From Hofstenia miamia (lineage: Eukaryota; Xenacoelomorpha; Acoela), in NCBI GenBank assembly GCA_004352715.1, contig SCFE01000023.1:1957068-2021067 (forward strand): 64,000 bases of DNA, read 5' to 3'. The notes under the pieces are model-generated. The model searched no databases. It was given only the letters and a program-made list of their open reading frames with translations, and had not been told where the DNA came from. Made by a program: the position numbers and the translations under genes. Positions 21,974 through 31,747 of the stretch are shown here, in pieces (the stretch's first letter is position 1; the number at the start of each line of letters is the position of its first letter).

Positions 21974-23343
21974 GCGAACTCGTAGAATAGCGACACGCGT
22001 AACACGCGGACTAAATGAACACTAATTTAGGGTCAAAAACGATAAGAAATACAATAAAATATAATCGATACAGACCGATACCTTGTCATAATTCAGCATG
22101 TGTATCACGCGGTAACACGCGATAGCACGCGGTATATATTTAAGCAATATAGCATATAAAACCACGAAGTTATATAAAAATAATTATCTTTAACTAAAAA
22201 ATCACAAAATATAATCGTATAATTAAGCAAATTTAACTTTTGATTTAAATGAAGTCTTTATCTTAAGTGTGAAATATCTTCATTAATTGGAATAACAATT
22301 GTCCTTTTTGCTCTTTTACAAGCAAAATACATATGAATTCAATTGATCACAATTTTTGAAGAAAAATGTGTATAATACAGTTCAGGGTTTTCAAATCAAG
22401 TTCGAGTTTTTACGTTACGAGTTCGAGTATTTTCTTAAAGAAAATTCTGAGTTCGATCGAGTTTTCTTCTATTTCCGAGTTTGTTTGGTAAAAACATTTA
22501 TTGTACAGTCATTCTAAGCTAAAAAATAGTTGTTTGCGATTGGTAAAGAAATTGAAATTTAATTTTTACGGTAGTTTCGTTCGTGTTCGAGTTTTGATGA
22601 TTTCTCTTTCGAGTTCTTATGATCAAGTTTTGCGAGCTTTTTCGAGTTTGAGTTCTTAACATTCCGAGTGCTCGAAAACCCTGATAGTTATTTTAAATAA
22701 GCCGTAAATTTCAATTTAATTAATTAATATAGTAATATGGATTTTCAAAATTGTATTATTAAGTACAATTTTCATTTTATTATATTACAAACTAAGGTTT
22801 ATTAAGGTTTGGTTTACTATTTAATCGATAAAATAATCAAATTTTTGTTTAGGGTTATTGCTAGATTCTGAATAAGATTAAAGCTCGTAACGAATGACAA
22901 CTCATATTATTTTAATATATAATCGCTTAGAGTGTATAAGAATTTTCATTGTAATAGTGTTTTTCGGTGAGATTTTTTTTCGCTGAAATTTGCTGAAGAA
23001 GCCCTTCGCACTAATGAAGAAATTTACTAAAAATCAAAACTTAATTTAAACCAAAAGTTTATAGATTTGCTTAATTATACGATTATATTTTGTTATTTTT
23101 TAGTTAAAGATAATTATTATTAAATGACTTCGTGGTTTTATTTGCTATATTCCTAAAATATATACCGCGTGCTATCGCGTGTTACCGCGTGCTACAAATA
23201 TGCTGAATTATGACAAGGTATCGGTCTATATCGATTATATTTTAAACTTTTTGAGTATTTTATTGTATTTCCTATCGTTTTTGGCCCTAAATTATTGTTT
23301 ATTTAGTCCGCGTGCTCCGCGTGTCGCTATTCTACAAGTTCGC
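21974..23343. mobile_element. Foldback-like element with inverted arms of about 300 bp
   Basis: The left arm (21974 to about 22254) begins gcgaactcgtagaatagcga. The right arm (about 23039-23343) ends with the complementary tcgctattctacaagttcgc. Both contain the same ordered blocks: a CACGCG-type motif repeated in short succession (tcacgcggtaacacgcgata), aatttaggg-caaaaacgata, aaccacgaagt and atcgtataattaagcaaat. The about 780-bp middle has no long open frame and holds the hAT-like element at 22383-22683. It could be a foldback transposon or an inverted duplication. Confidence 0.65.
22383..22683 (+). mobile_element. hAT-like non-autonomous element, CpG-rich copy
   Basis: It starts CAGGGTTTTCAAATC and ends GTGCTCGAAAACCCTG, so the outer 10 bp are inverted (CAGGGTTTTC). 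Length is 301 bp with many cgag motifs. I could not find a convincing 8-bp target duplication (atacagtt against atagttat), so the hAT call rests on the termini only. Decayed copies lie at 1-322 and 10973-11149. Confidence 0.6.
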
Positions 23344-23573
23344 CTTCAAAATATATTTATAACAATATTGGCGAAATGTATATTTATACCTTAAAAATTT
23401 ATGCAACGCTTTCACGCTAGCTATAAATTCGGTACTAATCGGTTCATAAAAAATCAAAATAAAACTATGAAGTCATATAAAAGTACAAAATATAACAAAA
23501 TATTTAAAGAAATCCATAGAATTTCGGCTTAAATCAAGGCCTTACCTTATATGAAATATATATATATATATAT

Positions 23574-24051
23574 NNNNNNNNNNNNNNNNNNNNNNNNNNN
23601 NNNNNNNNNNNNNNNNNNNNNNNNNNNNNNNNNNNNNNNNNNNNNNNNNNNNNNNNNNNNNNNNNNNNNNNNNNNNNNNNNNNNNNNNNNNNNNNNNNNN
23701 NNNNNNNNNNNNNNNNNNNNNNNNNNNNNNNNNNNNNNNNNNNNNNNNNNNNNNNNNNNNNNNNNNNNNNNNNNNNNNNNNNNNNNNNNNNNNNNNNNNN
23801 NNNNNNNNNNNNNNNNNNNNNNNNNNNNNNNNNNNNNNNNNNNNNNNNNNNNNNNNNNNNNNNNNNNNNNNNNNNNNNNNNNNNNNNNNNNNNNNNNNNN
23901 NNNNNNNNNNNNNNNNNNNNNNNNNNNNNNNNNNNNNNNNNNNNNNNNNNNNNNNNNNNNNNNNNNNNNNNNNNNNNNNNNNNNNNNNNNNNNNNNNNNN
24001 NNNNNNNNNNNNNNNNNNNNNNNNNNNNNNNNNNNNNNNNNNNNNNNNNNN
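23574..24051. other. Assembly gap, 478 Ns flanked by (TA)n
   Basis: Unknown bases. Both edges are TA dinucleotide repeats, which probably caused the break. Confidence 0.95.
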
Positions 24052-26186
24052 TATATATATATCGCGTTTAGGGAAGGGGCGACCCCCCCCCTTTTTCTGC
24101 TAAAAACAGACAATTGCATTTTTTGTACGGTTATTTTTTTTCAAAAAACTTTTTTCTGCAAATTTTTTTCAGTAAAAATAGGTGTCACAGCTCCCCGTTT
24201 TAATATATATAATCAATAAGCCTGTCAACAGTTACTAACAATTTGCGCGGAACTATTTTCAATGTGGAATGATGCTCATGCGATCACACCGAAGACGCGT
24301 GAGCTAATTTGGGGTCTGGGAGCCCAGCCCCTAGGCAAAACTATGAGAATTTAAGATACAATTCCGAGCATTCCGTGCAAGTCAAGAATACCACTTTAGA
24401 AATATCAGAGATATCAACAGCAGATACAATTGTTATAATTAAAAAAACATTTATTGATTAACTTGGACCATTTGTATTTAAAAAAGAAGTAAATGAAGAA
24501 ATCTAGGCATTTAACATGTACTATTTGTTCGGCACAGATTTCATATGAAAACAAGTACACTTATATACACAAAGAAACTTGTATAAACGACTAGAAAATG
24601 AACTTACATGAGAGTTTATGAAATTTAATATAACATTTTTCAAATTTGTTGAAAAAATATGACCCGACCTCCCTGTTTTTATTACGTATTTTTACAAATC
24701 TCGAGACCCATCCAAAATTTCACCAAAACCGCGGGTTTCCGCGGAAGATTGACAGACTGAATCAAACAAAAAATCAGGTTAACTATTATCACTTCTGAAA
24801 AAAAGATATTGTCAAATGTCATTTTTAAGCAGTAGTGGCGTGTTGCATTATGACCAGATTGGACCACACCAAATGTATAAGTATATTCTTACGTTTTTTA
24901 TTTTCAGCTATTATTACATTGATACATGAATAAATTTGCTCATAATTTTGAGGACACTCAATGATAAATATAATATGATCTCTAACACTATATAAGCCAA
25001 ACAGCAGACTTTTTAAACCAGGAATCGGAAATATAAAAATCTAGATTTCAAAGATGGTCACCCATTTTCTTATGACTGACATTGCAATTAATATAATAGG
25101 CTTTGCCGTGTTTGTGTTTGTTCTATTTGTATATATTGTCAGTGCTAGGCAGCCCAGTGCTTAGTAAAATGAAATTATGTTAAATTCATTTTGAAACAAT
25201 GATTTTGAGTTTAAGAAGGTTGAAATAGGTATTAGAAAGTGATTTTTTTTATGTGATCTTCATCTAATATCTTTATAGTTTCTTGATATATTCACCTCAA
25301 AATATGTAAACAACATGAACTTTCTATGCAATTCGAGAATTTGCCAAAATGGTTAAAATATTCAAGCAAGCATTTGTCAGTATTTTAGTAAAATCGTAAA
25401 AAGAGGCGGATCCTAGCATACTATATATTTTTTGATAGAGCAACACCAGGCGCAAGTTGTCTTCAGCTTTAAATATTAGCTATAACATTGAATGGGCTGA
25501 ATATAAAAAACCTGTAAGATTTGGAAAGCTTTTACAAATTTGGCTATTTTTAGTAGGCATATAGCTTGTTCAGTATTATCCTATCTACTAAAAATTAAAG
25601 TATAATTCGATTTTTCATCGATAAATCTAGAAACAACCTTTTTCGATTTTGAAAATTTTAGGGCGTCTGTAAGTAATATTCGTAAAATAGCTTAATTTTT
25701 AAAATTTGTCAGCTTTGAGGAGATAGGCGTTTGAAGTGACATTTAATGTAGAGTGGTTAAACAGAGAAAGTTCGTCTGACGGCTCACACCAGCTTATGTA
25801 GGCACTACGCACTATTGCATTAATTCCGAACACTTATTTCACGAAAGGTGTACTATTTCAATTTATTCCACCTTTGCAAACGTGCTCAGTGTTTGATTGG
25901 CCGTTGGTTTACAATATTGCGTACGTATTGTTTAAGAGAAAGGTGGATGGAGACAATTTGGTCCTCCTTCTGATGAACAATTCTGATTGGGTAAATTGTA
26001 CATTCGGACCTCAGTGCCAAGCAGCCAAAAATTGCATTACAAATTGTACTTACTGCTGTAATGTTTGTTTTTATTTGTTAATATTTTGCCATTTAAGAAA
26101 ACTAGCTGTCTACATGTACATTGTTTTTGTAATATCGTACTCTATTTATTTAATTCAAAATTGGGGTAATAAATTAATATTGATTG
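24052..26186. other. Intergenic sequence, no gene recognised
   Basis: It contains a C-run (24079-24090) and no open frame that looks coding. An open stretch at 25874-26194 (+) has Cys-rich but unrecognised content and I do not call it. Confidence 0.45.
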
Positions 26187-26474
26187 TCATTTAATATTGT
26201 ATTTTTCAAGGTGGATCAAGTCCACCTTGCCCACCCATAGCAAAGTGTACACGCCAAATAAACAAATATTTATTGCAATAAAAACGTATAAGCATCCATT
26301 TATGAAATAATAGGTTATATTCATTCCACCATCTGTACAACGATTACAGCTTATGTCGCATGAATCCAACGAATTTTCGTTTATCTCTTTGTATTCTTGA
26401 CTAGGAGGCTGATATGATCTTTGGTCAATATGCTTGCCGAATATGTTCCATGAGTTAATATGAAGATCGCTCAT
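26187..26474 (-). CDS. Possible exon of an unknown membrane protein
   Basis: The minus strand is open for 95 codons from an ATG at 26474. The first about 50 residues are polar with a Cys cluster (SCDISCNRC). A hydrophobic segment of about 22 residues (FINGCLYVFIAINICLFGVY) follows, and an AAG-GTGGAC sequence near 26215 could be a splice donor. The segment faintly recalls first transmembrane helices of oxidase and channel families, but I cannot assign it and no downstream exon was found. It may be chance. Confidence 0.2.
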   Translation of the reverse strand: MSDLHINSWNIFGKHIDQRSYQPPSQEYKEINENSLDSCDISCNRCTDGGMNITYYFINGCLYVFIAINICLFGVYTLLWVGKVDLIHLEKYNIK

Positions 26475-26941
26475 TTGGGTGACTATTAAAACAATTTTTT
26501 GAATAACAAGAATTTATTACATGATTGCTCTCATCCCTGAAATTCAGAAATTATAATATTCAGATCGTACATTTTGAAAATACGAAATTTATTTTATGGA
26601 TATTTGAATTTTGCATTTTCAAAATGTTGTATTGGCGGAGAAACTCTGGCTAGTCTCTTCATATTTTGCCAAATTATCAGCTTGCAGTTCTTTTATGAAT
26701 ACTAAAGCATAGCTGCAACACATTGGTTTCTGAATTACCTTCAGGAAATAAATAGGATGGTAGCAATAGAGCAATTATTTAGTTGCTGTTATATTTTTAG
26801 TTGTTTTATCGAATTGTTTATTGTTTATAATTGATGTGAAATTGCCAACTACCTAACCTGAAATATTCGTTTTCAAACGCGCGTTGCTTTTACAGTTTTA
26901 TGACAGTGTATGACATTTCAGGTTGTTTTATTTTCCTTTAG

Positions 26942-27007
26942 AAACAATCCAAGAAGCTACAGAAGATACCTGTAAATGACATCAATAGAGAGCTATTCCG
27001 AATATAA
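26942..27007 (+). CDS. Candidate terminal exon of an unidentified upstream gene
   Basis: A good acceptor (tattttcctttag) precedes 22 codons beginning KQSKKLQKIPVNDINRELFR and ending at TAA 27005-27007. AATAAA signals follow at 27057-27062 and 27102-27107. The short peptide looks protein-like (basic, then amphipathic), and the acceptor-stop-poly(A) order is right for a last exon. I do not recognise the protein or find its upstream exons in the window. Confidence 0.3.
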   Translation, partial: KQSKKLQKIPVNDINRELFRI

Positions 27008-27404
27008 TTTAGAATTACTTGCACTTAAGATTTTTATATAAAATGTATTAGTTTAAAATAAATGTATCAATGCCATTGTAATATATCAAACCTTGTAATG
27101 TAATAAATACATAAAGTTCACAAATGATTTGATTTCAGTGTTTCATAATTATGCTTCAATTTTTTGATGACACGAGTTGAGCCTAAACTCAAAAGCAGAA
27201 GCATTCGACATGCCTTCCAAGCTCATTCACCAATATTAAAAGGGTATGACTTTTTTTAATTACCTGTTTATTCATATATGCAATAGCAACAATTATAGTT
27301 TCAATTTATGGATAGAATTTATTCGAAACTTGCTAGAAGTATCTTAAGAATCATAGTAAGCTCTGTATAAGATCATAACCCCTCATCATTTGAAGTAATG
27401 CACT

Positions 27405-28108
27405 NNNNNNNNNNNNNNNNNNNNNNNNNNNNNNNNNNNNNNNNNNNNNNNNNNNNNNNNNNNNNNNNNNNNNNNNNNNNNNNNNNNNNNNNNNNNNNNN
27501 NNNNNNNNNNNNNNNNNNNNNNNNNNNNNNNNNNNNNNNNNNNNNNNNNNNNNNNNNNNNNNNNNNNNNNNNNNNNNNNNNNNNNNNNNNNNNNNNNNNN
27601 NNNNNNNNNNNNNNNNNNNNNNNNNNNNNNNNNNNNNNNNNNNNNNNNNNNNNNNNNNNNNNNNNNNNNNNNNNNNNNNNNNNNNNNNNNNNNNNNNNNN
27701 NNNNNNNNNNNNNNNNNNNNNNNNNNNNNNNNNNNNNNNNNNNNNNNNNNNNNNNNNNNNNNNNNNNNNNNNNNNNNNNNNNNNNNNNNNNNNNNNNNNN
27801 NNNNNNNNNNNNNNNNNNNNNNNNNNNNNNNNNNNNNNNNNNNNNNNNNNNNNNNNNNNNNNNNNNNNNNNNNNNNNNNNNNNNNNNNNNNNNNNNNNNN
27901 NNNNNNNNNNNNNNNNNNNNNNNNNNNNNNNNNNNNNNNNNNNNNNNNNNNNNNNNNNNNNNNNNNNNNNNNNNNNNNNNNNNNNNNNNNNNNNNNNNNN
28001 NNNNNNNNNNNNNNNNNNNNNNNNNNNNNNNNNNNNNNNNNNNNNNNNNNNNNNNNNNNNNNNNNNNNNNNNNNNNNNNNNNNNNNNNNNNNNNNNNNNN
28101 NNNNNNNN
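27405..28108. other. Assembly gap, 704 Ns
   Basis: Unknown bases. The right edge is an (AT)n run at 28109-28120. Confidence 0.95.
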
Positions 28109-28418
28109 ATATATATATATAACAACATTGTGCGCGATCGCATCAGTAAAAGTTTAGTTTTATCTACAAGTAAAGTATGTGTAACTAAATCCTATCCGGA
28201 GAGGGGAGGGGCTGTATCCTTAAGTATTATCACGCAGGTCATTCTCGACATTCTACATGGGGATATAACGTTTCTCTTTGAAAGAGTTTGGTTACTTCGT
28301 TTCGTTCATGTTCTAAATTGATGATTGAATTAAATTCCAACTTCGGCATACAACTCCTCGCAATTTGTTTCTAATGTTTTGTTGAAAGCGTGCAGTGGCA
28401 TTATTCGCTGTAATACTC

Positions 28419-28500
28419 AGTACCGGCTTTAAGTTGGGGGCAAGGAGAGCGAATGCCATGGGCCCCGGGCTTTTGGGGGCCCCGCACTAAATTAACAGAG
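28419..28500. repeat. GC-rich transposon-like fragment
   Basis: It starts cagtaccggctttaag and contains ggccccgggc and ggggccccgc, a GC-rich composition very unlike its AT-rich surroundings. Similar starts occur in hAT-type elements of animals, but no second end or target duplication was found. Confidence 0.3.
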
Positions 28501-29721
28501 AAAAGTAGTTAGTAAATTTTAGAAAAAAGAAATAGAACATTTTAGTAAAAGAGTAAGAAAAAGTCTTTAAAAATTATGTCCTAAATAATAAATAAGTTTT
28601 AATTCAATTAGTTTCCAAAATACAAGGAAAATTTTTTATAAATATAAAAAATACAATGTAACTACTTATTATAACCTATTACTATATGTATAACATAATT
28701 CTGCAGTTGTTTCAATTTTTCTTGCAATCTAAGATTTGATTGGTTGACAAAATATTTCCAGAACTGTATTAAGCATATTTTAAGCTTGACAAGTAGAAAT
28801 TATATAGTTAGGATGTTACGTTATTTTTAATATATTATTTGAATTTCTACATTATTTTATGTTTCATTATAATATTAAAAATGAAAACAATAATAACAGT
28901 AATTGTATTATTATATGCAGTGGCAAGAAACGAACTTCAATTATTTCTTTAATTGTTAAAACACAGGATGTAATCATCTTAGCTTTGAAATTCAGACCAT
29001 TTTTTGCAATAAAATATATTCAGGGAACTGATAGGAACTAAGTAAAAATTCTCTTGTTCTTGAAACAATCATTCCCTTTAAACTAACTAAAAAAATCTTT
29101 AAAAAATTGGATGATCTGTTTTATAGTAACTTAAAAATATCTTAAATTTAATATTGCTCTCCAAGCCTATAGTTTTTTAAAGTTGCTTAAAGATATGTTA
29201 AGATACTAAATGATTTCTAAAAATCTATCATTCTTTTTAAAATGTTAAATATGTTTGTAATATCCTCAAATTGCAATGTATAAACTTACTGAAACTGCTT
29301 TTTGGAATTAGAACTGATATCTTAAACTGTTGGGAGGCAATTATATGCAATTAACTGTAATTATATTATCGAGCAAAAATGATATAACTATATACATATA
29401 TATTTTGCAAGCTCTATAATTTCCCAACAAATAGCATATGTAAGCACAGATATCATTACTTTTTCAGGTCACTTATAGGTCATATTTTGCCCCAGCCCTG
29501 CATATACTGGTGAATGGAATTTTTTTGCCTACTTTCTAGTAGATGCTAGTTGAAAAAAATACGTCAGCTACTCTTGTATTTATTGCAAGTATATAGCAAA
29601 ATATTGCTACATGTTGTTAATGTATATTTTCTACATTTACACTTTCCATAATGAGGGAATTTTGCTTAGTACATAAAATAATTACATTTATAATTTCTGA
29701 AAAATATAATTAATTTTTATA

Positions 29722-29908
29722 CAGTGGGATTCCAAATGAACTAGGAAATATCTCACCATGAAGTTCAATTATAGTACCATTTTTAATAGAGAAACTTCAT
29801 TACAGATGAAGAAGAACAATGTTCATTATAGAGAGAGTCTATTACAGAGGAAATCTATAATAGAAGAAGTTCATTATTGAGGATGTTCACTATAGGTTAT
29901 TTCTACTG
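29722..29908. mobile_element. Pogo/Tigger-like MITE candidate
   Basis: The termini are CAGTGGGATTCC and the inverse of CAGTAGAAATAACC. Inside, an imperfect motif of the type ttcattatagag recurs several times (ttcattacagatg, gttcattatagagag, gttcattattgagg), as in subterminal repeats of pogo-type elements. A TA lies on the left side; the right flank is not TA. Confidence 0.4.
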
Positions 29909-30123
29909 GACTATGAAAAAATAGCGGCAATACTCTGTTCCAGGCTGTTTAAAATGAGTTATAGATTTACGATGTCATTTATTAAAGCTAATTTTTCTAA
30001 CTCTCTTAATTTCTAGACTTAAAATATCCATAAATATTGCGTACATGAAAGCTAATGTTCAAAATCTTTGGAATGGTGCAATGACATAGCGTCTGAATCG
30101 GCTGGGTATTTTTATCAATTTTG

Positions 30124-30126
<3 letters not shown>

Positions 30127-30159
<33 letters not shown>

Positions 30160-30480
30160 CTTTGGTGCAGTAAACAACATGTTTCACGTAGCCCCACAAG
30201 AAAAAATCCAAGGGTGTTATATCCGGGGAACGAGGGGGCCAAGGTATCTGATTTCGTTTTGATAAACCAAGAAACACATTGTGCTTTTTCTTGCGCAGTA
30301 GTCATTTTAAACAAGGGTTGGTGTTATGAAGTTTTATTCTGGTCGGTGTCACCTTATTTATCTCAGTGGTGGATCTGTTGTATTGATTGACCTCTGAGTC
30401 TGACTGGCCGAATTTTGATAGCACATCTTAAATTTTTTAATGAATGTATAAAAATGTCTAAAGACTTTTTGGACACCCTA
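30127..30480 (-). mobile_element. Tc1/mariner-superfamily deletion derivative
   Basis: On the minus strand, ATG at about 30305 opens MTTAQEKAQCVSWFIKTKSD, a transposase-like N-terminal helix. A few bases later another frame reads WPPRSPDITPLDFFLWGYVK, the block around the last catalytic Asp of IS630/Tc1/mariner DDE transposases. The whole catalytic middle is deleted. The outer end reads TATAGGGTGTCC at 30471-30482, like the CAGGGTGTCC end of 46753-47396. A (TA)n run occupies 30127-30155 at the other end. Confidence 0.7.
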
Positions 30481-30956
30481 TATAATGAATGTGAATTGTA
30501 TTCGAAATGTTTTTGAACAATTTTAAATGACTGCTAAATATACGTGTATGGTTATTTCCTTTTTATTTATTCTTTATGACCGTTAATCTTTGATATGATG
30601 ATAATAGTTAAAATATTTTACCTAGTGTATGGTAGATTAATTTTTAATAAGAGAATGGTGTGCACACCTTATTCTAACGAATCAATACTAATATTTCCTT
30701 TTTTAAACAACCTTTCATCCAATTGACGCATCATATTTTGTGTAATTTATTAATAATTTGCATTCGCAATATTGTTGGAATTTCGAAATTAGTTTACAGC
30801 ATTTGTAATTCATAAGCAGGTGAAATCTTGAATTGATTTATTCATTTTGTTTTAATTCCAGATTTATATTGATTAATTATCATTTATAAAAACATCTATT
30901 ATCTTGTTACTAGAACTAGAATTAATAATAAATGCGACTATTTGTATTCTTTATTG

Positions 30957-31747
30957 ATGTTGACTCGTTGCCAGCACTTTCGCCGTCTTGCGACTAATGA
31001 TGGCATTGCTTGTTGTCTTAAGTGCATAGGATCTTTCATGCCTGGTCGATTGTTATCTGTTTTTAATGATGCATCACGCCTCCAAGCCTCTACTTCAAAG
31101 ACCCACACTAAGTCCCTGGAGAACCTCTCATCATCCGTAATCGGGGTTTCAATTCCTCCGCCCAATAAAGATTTCTCTAAATCCATGGAAGAATTAAACG
31201 AGATTGCTGTGTCAAGGTTGACACCGAATGCAATTAATCGTCGCATCGAACGAGTGACTACATCAAAATCACTGGAGTTTCTAAATCAAGAACCTCCCAA
31301 GTTATCTACTTATACCCCACCTCGGGGGTTTCGAACTAGTGCAATATCAAAGCTTCGATCTTCAAAATCGAGAGTCACTCGTGCTTATAAACACATACCT
31401 CCACCACCCGACTTTTCGGATAGCAATTTGCTTACTACTGTTCCACCGCCAATTGATTTCAGAGATAAGTCGTCGAGTATTTCAAACATACCACCTCCCC
31501 CATCATTTGCTGATGATGGCGCGGCCGATAAAAGTGAAGAAAAAAAACCCAAGACTGAAAATAAATACATATCCCATTTACTAGTAAAACTGCGACCAAT
31601 TAATGAGTATCAGAATCCGCATTCAAATCAGTTGGCAGTGCCTGACACATCCAAAGGAAACTCCCTTGAAAGTCGTACTAGTTCACAGAGAGTTTGGTCC
31701 CCAAATTTTTGGCCAAAGAATAATGGATTTTCTGATTTCAAGGAAGG
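30957..31747 (+). CDS. FAM149: FAM149 exon 1 (proline/serine-rich N-terminal region)
   Basis: The frame is open from 30873; the first ATG is 30957, and I use it, but an upstream splice acceptor cannot be excluded. The peptide is low complexity, with repeated SxENL/SMEEL motifs and three PPPP-type runs (KHIPPPPDF, TTVPPPIDF, NIPPPPSF) that suggest a disordered scaffold with proline-binding partners. The exon ends in phase 2 at AAGG-GTATGT after GFSDFKEG, and the following intron starts with a TA microsatellite. The assignment to FAM149 rests on phase and position, since the N-terminus of the family is poorly conserved. Confidence 0.65.

Noticed and set aside
25874-26194. 106-codon + strand frame with clustered Cys
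   Set aside because: No recognised domain, AT-driven composition, no splice or poly(A) support.
26240-26330. NADPH-oxidase-like first helix
   Set aside because: The resemblance is limited to a few hydrophobic positions and an N-x3-LF pattern; no second exon was found.
30938-31246. Minus-strand frame of 102 codons over FAM149 exon 1
   Set aside because: It is the shadow of the + strand exon and has no splice or similarity support.
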